64,000 nucleotides of DNA, from positions 1 to 64,000 of the forward strand of contig NZ_QRDZ01000029.1 in the NCBI RefSeq assembly GCF_003386235.1, given 5' to 3'. Made by a program: the position numbers and the translations under genes. How positions within the stretch are numbered: the stretch's first letter is position 1; every line of letters starts with the position of its first letter. The DNA comes from Cohnella phaseoli (GTDB lineage: Bacteria > Bacillota > Bacilli > Paenibacillales > Paenibacillaceae). Below are positions 17,357 through 25,315 of this stretch, piece by piece. The notes under the pieces were generated by a model. That model had not been told where the DNA came from and ran no database searches. It worked only from the letters and a program-made list of their open reading frames with translations.

Positions 17357-17380
17357 TTACCTTACACGGTTGTAAGGTAA
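17357..17380. promoter_or_regulatory. BceR-type operator (perfect inverted repeat)
   Basis: TTACCTTACA, four bases (CGGT), TGTAAGGTAA. It contains the BceR consensus TNACA-N4-TGTAA and extends it to perfect ten-base arms. It overlaps the last codons and stop (17362-17364) of the sensor kinase gene and lies upstream of bceA on the minus strand. Established: BceR-like regulators bind such sites to induce their transporter operon. Inferred: the adjacent regulator binds here. Confidence 0.8.
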
Positions 17381-18354
17381 GAGATAAAGACGATACGAAC
17401 GTGCGTGCCTGTGCCCGGTTCCGACTCCAGCTCGATCCGATGCCCCAGTCGCTCGGCGATCTCGCGGGCGAAGTACAGTCCCATTCCGGTCGACTCGCGG
17501 AACTTGCGTCCGTTGTCCCCGGTGAAGAAGGGCTGGAATACGCGCTTGATGTCCTCCGGAGGGATGCCAATGCCGCGGTCGCGAATTTCCAGCACCGCCT
17601 CGGAGCCGCGCAGGAACGAGAAGAAAGTCACCTTCTCGTGGGATTCGGCCGAATATTTCACTGCGTTCGTCACGATCTGTCCGATAAGAAAGCCAAGCCA
17701 TTTCGCATCGCTCTCGACGAGCAAAGCGGGATCGACCTGCAGGTCCGGGTACACCTTGCTGCCGATGAACAGCCGCTTATTATCGCGGATCGCGTTTTCG
17801 CAGATGGTCTTCAGCGAGACCGACTCGACCCGAAAGTCGCGATCGAACGTTTCCAGGCGGGCGGCGTACAGCACCGTTTCCAGTCCTTTCTCCATCCGGT
17901 CGGCCTCCTCCAGCACGCTGGCCGAGCGCGGATCGTCCTCTTGCTCCATCGTAAGCCGGATGACCGACAACGGCGTTTTCATCTGATGCACCCATTGGTT
18001 CATGAACGCCAGATGGTCCTTGCGGGCTTTCTCGGTCAGCTTGATGCGTTCCTGGTAATGCCCATATTGCGATTGCAGCAGCGCATCGACCGCCTCTGGC
18101 AGCGGACCTTGGCCAAGCCCTTGAATGGAATCGTCCAGTTCGGCCATCGGCTCGCTTAATGTCCGATACAGCCGTCGCTCCGCCTGATAGCGGTATACCA
18201 AATAGCCCGTCAGCGCGACGAGCCCGATAAACACGGAATAAAGTCCGGTTAGAAAATGGCGATAGCCGTCCAGCCAGTAAATCATCAGGACGAGAAACAG
18301 CTGCGCGATCTGCATGAAGATTAATGGCCGGTGCTCGCGGATAAACAGTCTCAT
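17362..18354 (-). CDS. BceS-type intramembrane-sensing histidine kinase
   Basis: 330 residues from ATG 18354, which overlaps the regulator stop by four bases (ATGA). Two close membrane helices (about 10-28 and 36-55) leave almost no extracellular loop, the hallmark of this group, which relies on its transporter for sensing. H123 in WVHQMKTPLSVIR is the phosphorylated histidine, followed by N, G1 (IRDRGIGIP) and G2 (GMGLYFA) ATP-binding boxes. It partners the upstream response regulator and the BceAB transporter genes. Its 3' end carries the operator for those genes. Confidence 0.92.
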   Translation of the reverse strand: MRLFIREHRPLIFMQIAQLFLVLMIYWLDGYRHFLTGLYSVFIGLVALTGYLVYRYQAERRLYRTLSEPMAELDDSIQGLGQGPLPEAVDALLQSQYGHYQERIKLTEKARKDHLAFMNQWVHQMKTPLSVIRLTMEQEDDPRSASVLEEADRMEKGLETVLYAARLETFDRDFRVESVSLKTICENAIRDNKRLFIGSKVYPDLQVDPALLVESDAKWLGFLIGQIVTNAVKYSAESHEKVTFFSFLRGSEAVLEIRDRGIGIPPEDIKRVFQPFFTGDNGRKFRESTGMGLYFAREIAERLGHRIELESEPGTGTHVRIVFISYLTTV

Positions 18355-19067
18355 GAAAGCTCCTCCGCTTCCCACGACGGCAACAATCGGTAGCCGGCGC
18401 CGCGCACCGTTTCCAGACTGGCGTCGATGCCGAACTCCTGAAGCTTCTTACGCAGGCGAGTAATATTTACATTTAACGTGTTCTCGTCGACGAACGCCTG
18501 GTCGTCCCACAGCTCCTCCAGCAGCGCCTCGCGGCTGACGATCCGTGGCGACCGCCTCATCAGCATTTCCAGCAGAACGGCTTCCTTCTTCGTAAGCATG
18601 CTGTTGACGCCATGGAGTGCCAGCTCCAGTCGCTCCGGATAGAGCTGCAGCCCTGCCAGCTTTACGATTCTTTCCTCTGTCCGCTCCGCATATTCTCCGT
18701 AGGCTCTTCTTAACTGACTGCGAATTTTGGCCATGACGACTTCCATATGGAAGGGCTTCGTTATGTAGTCGTCCGCGCCGTATTCTAGCGCCATTACCTG
18801 ATCCATCTCTCCGTCGCGAGCGGAAATAAACAGGATCTGACATTTGGACAACGCGCGGATTTGGCGGCACCAGTAGAAGCCGTCGAACTTAGGCAGGTTA
18901 ACGTCCATCAGCACAAGATGAGGATCGTATCGGCGGAAGAAATCCGTCACCCCGGAGAAATCTTCGACGACCCCGGTATCGTATCCGTATTTTTCGATAT
19001 TCGCTTGCAGCAAAGCCGCCAACTTCGGATCGTCCTCGCAAATCATAATTCGCTGCAATGCGCTCAT
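18351..19067 (-). CDS. BceR-type OmpR/PhoB-family response regulator
   Basis: 238 residues. The receiver domain has D55 in LVLMDVNLP as phosphorylation site, E11/D12 acidic pocket and K in ITKPFHME; the C-terminal winged helix ends GAGYRLLPS. It pairs with the downstream kinase and presumably binds the repeat at 17357-17380. AAAGG directly abuts the ATG, so an in-frame TTG nine bases on (19058) may be the true start. The gene is divergent from the permuted NlpC/P60-like gene. Confidence 0.92.
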   Translation of the reverse strand: MSALQRIMICEDDPKLAALLQANIEKYGYDTGVVEDFSGVTDFFRRYDPHLVLMDVNLPKFDGFYWCRQIRALSKCQILFISARDGEMDQVMALEYGADDYITKPFHMEVVMAKIRSQLRRAYGEYAERTEERIVKLAGLQLYPERLELALHGVNSMLTKKEAVLLEMLMRRSPRIVSREALLEELWDDQAFVDENTLNVNITRLRKKLQEFGIDASLETVRGAGYRLLPSWEAEELS

Positions 19068-19207
19068 CCTTTCATCGATTCAGCCTTAAGTCGGGGGGCG
19101 GGCCAGCCCAATGTCCTATTCGTCAACACTACCCATGGACGTGATCGGCCTTTGCTGCTTTCTATAAAATAATAGTAACAGATGCCGCACGGAAGGAGTT
19201 TTCGTTT

Positions 19208-19795
19208 ATGCCCGCTAACGATGAAGTATATATCGTCTTGACCGCCACCGGAACCTGGCTCAGCGAAGCGATCAGGTGGGTAACGAAGGCTCCGCTTAGC
19301 CATGCCTCCCTGAGCTTCGATCGGGAACTTAAGGAAGTCTACAGCTTCGGCCGTAAAAAGCTCAGCAACCCGATTCTGGCCGGGTTCGTTCAAGAAAATT
19401 TCAACGACCCGTTCTTCGAGGACGCGCCATGCGCCGTATACCGCCTGCGGGTCGGAGAGCGGGAACGTGCGAAGATGCAGCTCCTCGTGCACGAAATGAA
19501 ACGGCAGCCGGATCGTTACCGCTACGATCTGCTCGGCCTGATCGGCGTGCTCGTCCGTCGCAGATTTCCTCGCGAGAACGCCTATTTCTGCTCGCACTTC
19601 GTCGCCTCTGTATTGGAACGCGGCGAATGCCGTCCGGTCGATAAGCCCGCCTACTTCGTCACGCCTGCAGATTTCGAGCACGCGCTCGAAGCTCAGCAGA
19701 TTTATCGCGGAACGGTGTCCGGCTACTTGTCCCGGTTCAGTGCGACTTATCCGGCGTCCGTATTCGGGGCCTCTCTTGCAACCGCTACCGCTTAA
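19208..19795 (+). CDS. Permuted NlpC/P60-like (YiiX/papain-like) protein
   Basis: 195 residues with GGAAGGAG upstream. H32 in PLSHASLSF and C128 in NAYFCSHFVASVL match the permuted NlpC/P60 (YaeF/YiiX, LRAT-like) arrangement in which His precedes Cys. Members are thiol hydrolases or acyltransferases acting on amides or lipids; the substrate here is unknown. No signal peptide or membrane helix is visible, suggesting a cytoplasmic protein. The 3' end overlaps the convergent thiamine-binding gene by 11 bases. Confidence 0.7.
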   Translation: MPANDEVYIVLTATGTWLSEAIRWVTKAPLSHASLSFDRELKEVYSFGRKKLSNPILAGFVQENFNDPFFEDAPCAVYRLRVGERERAKMQLLVHEMKRQPDRYRYDLLGLIGVLVRRRFPRENAYFCSHFVASVLERGECRPVDKPAYFVTPADFEHALEAQQIYRGTVSGYLSRFSATYPASVFGASLATATA

Positions 19796-20099
19796 GCTTC
19801 TCTTCCACCGAGAGAAGCTTCTGCTCCATCGTCCCCTGCTTATCCCGACGATCGTCGATCGTTAACGTCGTCGACACCCTTGCCGCTCCATTGGCGAACG
19901 GAACCTCGTGCATCCTGCGAACGATCGCGATCAGCTCGTCCAGCTCTCCTTCAATAATCGTGCTCATCGGAGTTAACTGGTATTTGATCCGACTGGAGAC
20001 CGCGGATTGCTCCAGCACCTGATGAACCTCCGCCACATACTCGCTCAAGCTCGGTGTACCCGTTCCGAGCGGTACGATGGTTACCTGTACAATTGCCAT
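19785..20099 (-). CDS. MTH1187-family thiamine-binding protein (YqgV-like)
   Basis: 104 residues with the family pattern: VTIVPLGTGTPSLSEYVAEV at the start, YQLTPMSTIIEG in the middle and GAARVSTTLTIDDRRDK near the end. Members are small ferredoxin-like homo-oligomers that bind thiamine or related ligands. No thiamine-pyrophosphate riboswitch or other thiamine gene is seen nearby, so its pathway role is open. Convergent with the preceding gene. Confidence 0.9.
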   Translation of the reverse strand: MAIVQVTIVPLGTGTPSLSEYVAEVHQVLEQSAVSSRIKYQLTPMSTIIEGELDELIAIVRRMHEVPFANGAARVSTTLTIDDRRDKQGTMEQKLLSVEEKLKR

Positions 20100-20166
20100 C
20101 CTCTATCCCTCCTCGTTATAACTCTCGAAGCCGATTCTGTCAGCTTGCAGCTTCATCATACTGCGC

Positions 20167-20333
20167 TTTCTCGCACTTAGCCGACACAATCTGCTTATCG
20201 CACCTTCATCCCGCAATTTCTCACTTTGGCCCATCACATTCTGCTTTAGCACCATTACCTTGGAATATCTCGCTCAAGTCCGACACATTCTGCTTACGGC
20301 ACAATATCGCCGCGTTTTCTCGTTCTAACCTGC
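20167..20333. repeat. Degenerate ~50-bp tandem repeats (array A)
   Basis: Three diverged units start at 20167, 20217 and 20266, with a partial fourth at 20316 (periods 50, 49, 50). Each begins TTTCTC or TATCTC and carries a core like CCGACACATTCTGCTTA. A weaker relative may precede at about 20124. No gene occupies the stretch. It runs straight into the 51-bp array. Confidence 0.65.
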
Positions 20334-20611
20334 AATAAGACCGCGTGGCGGCCTTATCGCTCACATCCCAACCCCGTTCGGACCAATAAGACCGCGTGGC
20401 GGCCTTATCGCTCACTCCCCAGCCCTCTTCGGGCCAATAAGACCGCGTGGCGGCCTTATCGCTCATATCCCAGCCTCGTTCGGGCCAATAAGACCGCGTG
20501 GCGGCCTTATCCGCCCACTCTCAGTCCCGTTCGGACCAATAAGACCGCGTGGCGGCCTTATCGCTCACTCCCCAGCCCGATTCGGACCAATAAGACCGCG
20601 TGGCGGCCTTA
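20334..20611. repeat. Six-copy 51-bp tandem repeat with a hairpin in each unit (array B)
   Basis: Copies begin at 20334, 20385, 20436, 20487, 20538 and 20589, exactly 51 bases apart. Each starts with a near-perfect palindrome whose arms are ATAAGACCGC and GCGGCCTTAT around a 3-base loop; as minus-strand RNA the one mismatch becomes a G-U pair. The 28-base linkers vary slightly. Because 51 is a multiple of three, one minus frame encodes a 17-residue repeat (SDKAATRSYWSERGWGV-like) but a TGA interrupts it near 20521, so coding is doubtful. The array lies between the thiamine-binding and nitric oxide synthase genes. Confidence 0.9.
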
Positions 20612-20793
20612 TCGGTTGCCCTGTAGTGCTTGGATGGAATTTCAGTCTTGTTCGTGGTAAATGATAGCCGAATATATAGATTTTGGTTTAAAATTAGGAT
20701 TTTCAATTATTAGTATCCTTATAGATCATCATTTAGCCCAAGCGTAGAACGCAGCCGGCCTCTTTCCTCCGACAACTTGTTCGAATCGCTCTG
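20612..20793. other. Short gene-free stretch between repeat array and nos
   Basis: Contains the 3' untranslated region of the nitric oxide synthase gene on the minus strand. It is AT-rich around 20650-20720. No convincing terminator or gene was found. Confidence 0.3.
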
Positions 20794-21897
20794 CTAGTAA
20801 GGCCGTTCCTGCGCGGCATAGTCCGGGTCGATCTCCCATTCACGGAGCTCGCTTTGATGCCATACGGGAGTTGCTGCAGGCGACATCGGCGGAATAAGCC
20901 ATGACCAACGCGCGTTCACTTCCCGACCTTGCTCCTGTTCGCGCTTCATAAACCGCATAAACTGCTCCGCCGCCGTATGATGGTCGACGATACTTACGCC
21001 GTTCGCCTTAAAGGAATGGATAACCGCTACATTCAGTTCAACCAGCGCCCGATCCTTCCACAGCGACGTATTCGTAGAACGGTCGAGGCCGAGCAGATCG
21101 GCGATTGCCGGCAGCTCGTCGTAGCGTTCCGTATCTGCCAGATTACGCGCCCCGATCTCCGTTCCCATATACCACCCGTTAAACGGAGCCGCCGTATAAC
21201 GCACACCGCCTATATCGAGCGCCATATCCGACAAAATCGGCACTGCATACCACTTCAGCCCAAGCTCCGCAAACCCGGCGATGCTCGGGTGCTCGAACGG
21301 AACCTCCTTAACGGCGCCTTCTGGAAGCGGAAACCATTTCGGCTCGCGGTCGCCGATCTGGATCACGAGCGGCAGCACGTCGTATTTCGTTCCCTGCCCG
21401 GTCCAGCCTAGACGCTGAATGGCCTCCGTCAGTTCCACGGAAGCGGGATCGCCGACGATCCCCGTCGACGTCCGGTATCCTGCGTAACGAACGAGCTGGT
21501 GATTCCAGATGCGAATGGTCCGACCGTCCGCTGTCGAAGGAGCGAATGCGGTCAGCGTCGGGCGAATACGTCCTTCATTCGTCGCATATGCGATATGCCG
21601 CAGTAACGCCGCTACGATGTCCTCCTCATTCTCCGCTCCTCTTTCGTCGAACACCTCAAGAGAGTCCCAAAACAGTCGCCCGATACATTTGGCGTTGTTG
21701 CGCCAAGCGATTTTCGCCCCGAACGTCAACTCCTGCTTCGTATGCGTATACGTGCCCGTCTCGCGAATTTCCCGCGCAACCTCGCTTAGCCGCGACTCGC
21801 ACTCTAGAGCGATTCCCTTCGTTTCTGCGTAGTAAGATCGGATGAACGTTTCGGCTTGGCTTTCTAACTTTGCATTTACATTAATGGCATTAATCAT
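20794..21897 (-). CDS. nos: Bacterial nitric oxide synthase oxygenase
   Basis: 367 residues, the size of bacterial oxygenase-only NOS. The heme-thiolate cysteine is C71 in WRNNAKCIGRLFWDS; substrate and pterin-site segments include FNGWYMGTEIGARNLAD and WSWLIPPMSPAATPVWH. It oxidises L-arginine to NO and citrulline using general cellular reductases, since no reductase domain is attached. In Bacillus the NO protects against oxidants and some antibiotics. The ATG follows GAGG at 7 bases. An ACATAA/TTATGT inverted repeat lies just upstream. It is monocistronic here. Confidence 0.96.
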   Translation of the reverse strand: MINAINVNAKLESQAETFIRSYYAETKGIALECESRLSEVAREIRETGTYTHTKQELTFGAKIAWRNNAKCIGRLFWDSLEVFDERGAENEEDIVAALLRHIAYATNEGRIRPTLTAFAPSTADGRTIRIWNHQLVRYAGYRTSTGIVGDPASVELTEAIQRLGWTGQGTKYDVLPLVIQIGDREPKWFPLPEGAVKEVPFEHPSIAGFAELGLKWYAVPILSDMALDIGGVRYTAAPFNGWYMGTEIGARNLADTERYDELPAIADLLGLDRSTNTSLWKDRALVELNVAVIHSFKANGVSIVDHHTAAEQFMRFMKREQEQGREVNARWSWLIPPMSPAATPVWHQSELREWEIDPDYAAQERPY

Positions 21898-21914
21898 TTT
21901 GTATCCTCTAGTTT

Positions 21915-21932
21915 ACATAATTTTTGTTATGT
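21915..21932. promoter_or_regulatory. Inverted repeat just upstream of nos
   Basis: ACATAA, six bases, TTATGT, centred about 26 bases before the nos start and just upstream of its ribosome site. It is in the right place for an operator. The regulator is unknown; the site does not match the Fur, Fnr or Rex patterns I know. Confidence 0.4.
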
Positions 21933-22023
21933 TCCCTTATAACGAAGTTTGACAATCACATCATCAAAATGGAATTTATATTCTTAATTGATTAAAATCC
22001 GAAAATTTCCCGTGACAACACAT

Positions 22024-22293
22024 TTACCCCTTTTTTTTCCGACGATGACGCTCGACGATGGCCTGAATGATCCACACGATCGAGCCAATCAAATAAAGCG
22101 GGATTACGAATACAAGCATGGTCGCAAAGTCGCCCAGATCGTCCCAATCTCCCGTGTCTCGCAGCTGCGCTTGCAGCATAATGATGAACCCGATCGCATA
22201 GATGCCCAGCGGCCACCATTTTCTCCTGACCCCGGCCATGATCGGCAATACGACGAATACGATCCAAACCGCAATATACACCGGTCCGTGCAT
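22024..22293 (-). CDS. Small integral membrane protein, unknown
   Basis: 89 residues with three predicted membrane helices (about 4-22, 27-45, 57-78) and a basic tail RHRRKKKG on the cytoplasmic side. It begins at ATG 22293 after a GGGGGAG tract. No family recognised. It stands upstream of nos on the same strand with about 125 bases between, and is divergent from xerS. Confidence 0.7.
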   Translation of the reverse strand: MHGPVYIAVWIVFVVLPIMAGVRRKWWPLGIYAIGFIIMLQAQLRDTGDWDDLGDFATMLVFVIPLYLIGSIVWIIQAIVERHRRKKKG

Positions 22294-22448
22294 ACGGTCT
22301 CCCCCTCGAAATCGGCGTCGAATTCAACTCCATTGTAACAAAATCCGCCACGCATGCGAAATGACAGTTCTGGTAACTTAAGCCCCGCGGCTCTTGAATT
22401 CAGCGCCTTGTCAGATTACAGTGGAGTTATTCCTAACGAGGTGAGCGC

Positions 22449-23534
22449 ATGAATCTGCAAAAACGCAAAGACCGCGAAGAGCTTGATCGGCGTATTCCGG
22501 CCATGCCCTGGTACGTCGATAAATTCATCAACTACAAGCTGCCTGATCTCTCTCCGTCCTCCCTGCTCGAATACGTCAGAGATTACGAGGTTTTTCTCTC
22601 GTGGCTCATGGCGGAAGGGCTGACCTCGGCCCCGAAAATGTCGGAGGTGCCGCTGGAGGACCTGGAACGTCTACATATGGACAGCGTCGATCATTTTCGC
22701 ATGCATCTGGCGACAAAGCGGGATCACGCCAATACGAAAACGACGATCTCGCGCAAGCTGTCTTCGCTCCGATCGCTATTCCATTATTTAAGCCAAATCG
22801 CCGAAGACGATAACTTCTACCCGCTGCTGAAGCGCAACGTCATGGCCAAGGTATCGGTTAAACGCACGCACAAGCCGAAGGATACCGCCGCCAAGCTGGA
22901 AGGCAAACTGCTGCAGGAGCAGGAAATCATCGAATTCATTAGCTACATTAAAGAAGATTACGGCCATGATGTCGCTACCAACAAGCAGGCGATTTACGCG
23001 CATGAGCTTAACCGGATTCGCGATTGCTGCATCGTCAGCCTCATCCTTAATTCCGGCTTGCGCGTATCCGAACTCGTCAACCTGAACCTCGATGACGTCG
23101 ATATTAAGAAGCGTCTCATTTACGTCTATCGCAAAGGTAAAAACGACGATACATTCAAGACGCCCGTCTATTTTCGCCAAGACACCATTCCCGATCTCGA
23201 GCAGTACTTGGCCCAGCGGGATACGAGATACAAAGCGCCCAAGCGCGAGAAAGCGATGTTCCTTGCGATCGCCAACGGCAAAAAGGAAGGCTCGCGCATG
23301 ACCAAGCGGGCCATTCAGGCGATGGTGCTCAAATACGCCAAACGTTTCGGCAAGCCGTATTTGTCTGTGCACAAGCTGCGCCACTCCTTCGCCACCGATT
23401 ATTACTTAAGCAACGACTTGTACAAAACGCAGGAGCAGCTTGGTCACGCCTCGCCAGAGACGACGCAGATTTACGCTCATCTCACCGACAAGACGATGGC
23501 CGAAGCGATCGACCGTCGCCGGGAAGAAGGCTAA
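22449..23534 (+). CDS. xerS: Tyrosine recombinase XerS
   Basis: 361 residues, the size of XerS, with the characteristic N-terminus MPWYVDKFINYKLPDLSPSSL. The catalytic set is complete: R205 in NSGLRVSELV, K229 in YRKGKND, H308 and R311 in HKLRHSFATDYY, H333 in LGHASPETT and the nucleophile Y342. XerS resolves chromosome dimers at a dif-type site in streptococci and related Firmicutes. I did not find a dif site beside it. It starts at ATG after GAGGTGAG and ends in a strong terminator. Although it borders the AT-rich island, it looks like a housekeeping recombinase. Confidence 0.93.
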   Translation: MNLQKRKDREELDRRIPAMPWYVDKFINYKLPDLSPSSLLEYVRDYEVFLSWLMAEGLTSAPKMSEVPLEDLERLHMDSVDHFRMHLATKRDHANTKTTISRKLSSLRSLFHYLSQIAEDDNFYPLLKRNVMAKVSVKRTHKPKDTAAKLEGKLLQEQEIIEFISYIKEDYGHDVATNKQAIYAHELNRIRDCCIVSLILNSGLRVSELVNLNLDDVDIKKRLIYVYRKGKNDDTFKTPVYFRQDTIPDLEQYLAQRDTRYKAPKREKAMFLAIANGKKEGSRMTKRAIQAMVLKYAKRFGKPYLSVHKLRHSFATDYYLSNDLYKTQEQLGHASPETTQIYAHLTDKTMAEAIDRRREEG

Positions 23535-23572
23535 AACGGGAACAGCGGCCAGACCACCGCTGTTCCCGTTTT
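23533..23572 (+). terminator. Strong rho-independent terminator of xerS
   Basis: Perfect 16-base arms (AAAACGGGAACAGCGG and its complement) around an 8-base loop, ending in TTTTAT. It starts within the xerS stop codon. The A-run on the other arm makes it bidirectional, so it can also stop the defence-type operon coming from the right. Confidence 0.9.
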
Positions 23573-23638
23573 ATACGCTTTTCTGAAAGAAAGTTCTGTA
23601 AAAACATTGAAATTAACTGTATTTATTCTGCTAGTTGC

Positions 23639-25303
23639 TTAAAAATAAAACTGTTTATCGTCTCTATCCAACATTCGATCGAATTCCTCTAACTTTGTTT
23701 TTAAAAGGTGGTATGCCCCGTCCTTGGCTCCTATTCTTTCTAGTTCACTGAGGGAAATAGGAACAATTAACTTACCACCTGCTAGTTGATGTCTAATTTC
23801 TTCTATAGCAACGGAAGTAAAACCAGCCGTGCTAATAATCACCGCTCCATGAATTCCTTTAGCTTCCATTGTTGGAGCCAGGTTTCGAATATCAGACACC
23901 TGAACTTTATTTCTTCTATTTTTGCATTCGACGATTATTGACGCACCGAGTCTCCAAAGCCAAGAATCATAAGAAATGTTACAGCAGTAAAGATCTACTT
24001 CAGCTCTACCTCTTTTCGATCTAGCGTCAACAACTTTTAAGCCTGGAATCATTTCGAAAAAATATTGAACCAGTTGCTCTAATTTCTTTCCCTTTTCAAA
24101 GGCTTGAGACACTTCCTTCAATTGACGAAGAGAAGTTTCCCAATAAAAGTGATCGAAAATTACTGAACACGTTTTATTTCTGATTGAAAGACCGGAATTT
24201 TCACGAATAAACTTATTAACTGTTGGCAAAAAGGCATGCCGATTTCGCATCATCAGTAAAATGTTTTTGGAAACTCCCGGTTCTTCTTCTCCTTTTAGAT
24301 ATTCCCTTATTTCGTTTAACTTCCTTTTTAATACTGAAACAAATAGATTTACTTCTATGATTCTTGGTTTGATCAAAATAAAAGGAGAAACGTATTTCCC
24401 TAAGTATTTACAGTAACGGCGATATAGATGGCCGAGATCAATTGTTGCTAAATCGTTATCATCCGTAGTAGCCAACACATAAAGAAACACATAGATCCAC
24501 TCTGAAATTAAATCTATGTTGTTGAAATAATAGCCAAAAGCGTAGATAGGGTTAAGTAATATTTCTTCCACTTCCCCTGCAGTCCATTGACCAACATGCT
24601 CGCTTTTCAGTTTGCTTAAATCATCCTCAAAATTATCTGATAGAGGTAAAAACAATCCTCCCTCTAACAGCGCCCCCCAGCTACCATACTGGTCAGGGAA
24701 AGTCGCTAATACTTTGCGACCAACCATGTTGCGTAAAATAAAGGACCGAGTTAAACATTGATAGCCCTTCAGTATTAGCCGTTCATTGTCTAACCAAAAA
24801 GTGAGCGATTGTTGCACTTCAGCTTTCAAGGTTTCATTTGGTTTGGATGACCAGTAGAACACCAAAACCTCTAGTTCCTCTTGTTCTTTGTGGCTCACTT
24901 TAGTCATCTGAGGATAATTGATAGCATCAGGTGTCATCAACTCTGACAAATAGAGCCAGGACATTGATTCTAAACAGTAGCGATCTGCTTCGTTTACCTT
25001 TTTTGCTATTTTTCTGAGAATCCGTTCACTCACCAAATATTGCTCGAACGCATCTTGAATTTTTGTTCTCCAAGTTTGCTCTACATCACTAAGCTTATCT
25101 TTGTGCCCAGCAATAACGTACATTCTTGGAACTTGCTCACAGTCCTCAGTATCAACAGGAATGAAATGACTTGAACGAGCTTTCTCTACAAAATCCTGAA
25201 AAGGATAGTGGTAATTATCAATGCAATGGACCATCATTTTTTCTTCTCTTATTGAGCCATCGATAATGGTAAGCAACAATCCTGTGCTGTCAGGGAATCT
25301 CAT
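23639..25303 (-). CDS. PD-(D/E)XK nuclease-domain protein, partner of the Mrr-STAND protein
   Basis: 554 residues with a well-placed AGGAGG site. Residues 1 to about 400 are helical and unrecognised. The C-terminal ~150 residues are a restriction-endonuclease fold of the Mrr type: a helix with E409, E435-V-D437 in GRAEVDLYC, and the E459-C-K461 catalytic pair in SIIVECKNRRNKVQ, followed by VSDIRNLAPTMEAKG and AVIISTAGF. All acidic metal ligands are present, so it should cut nucleic acid. The gene begins 12 bases after the Mrr-STAND gene and is equally AT-rich, unlike all flanking genes, so the pair arrived together and probably works together. Confidence 0.8.
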   Translation of the reverse strand: MRFPDSTGLLLTIIDGSIREEKMMVHCIDNYHYPFQDFVEKARSSHFIPVDTEDCEQVPRMYVIAGHKDKLSDVEQTWRTKIQDAFEQYLVSERILRKIAKKVNEADRYCLESMSWLYLSELMTPDAINYPQMTKVSHKEQEELEVLVFYWSSKPNETLKAEVQQSLTFWLDNERLILKGYQCLTRSFILRNMVGRKVLATFPDQYGSWGALLEGGLFLPLSDNFEDDLSKLKSEHVGQWTAGEVEEILLNPIYAFGYYFNNIDLISEWIYVFLYVLATTDDNDLATIDLGHLYRRYCKYLGKYVSPFILIKPRIIEVNLFVSVLKRKLNEIREYLKGEEEPGVSKNILLMMRNRHAFLPTVNKFIRENSGLSIRNKTCSVIFDHFYWETSLRQLKEVSQAFEKGKKLEQLVQYFFEMIPGLKVVDARSKRGRAEVDLYCCNISYDSWLWRLGASIIVECKNRRNKVQVSDIRNLAPTMEAKGIHGAVIISTAGFTSVAIEEIRHQLAGGKLIVPISLSELERIGAKDGAYHLLKTKLEEFDRMLDRDDKQFYF

Positions 25304-25315
25304 ATTTCCTCCTAA

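Noticed and set aside
20334..20611. Possible CRISPR array in the 51-bp repeats
   Set aside because: Linkers between palindromes are nearly identical to one another and no cas gene is near; spacers of an array would differ.
20221..20706. Minus-strand reading frames within the repeats as a 17-residue repeat protein
   Set aside because: A TGA breaks the frame near 20521, there is no ribosome site, and conservation is strongest in the palindrome, so coding is doubtful.
22449..23534. xerS as the integrase that brought in the nuclease island
   Set aside because: The protein matches the housekeeping XerS type, has host-like composition, and no attachment-site duplications were seen at the island ends.
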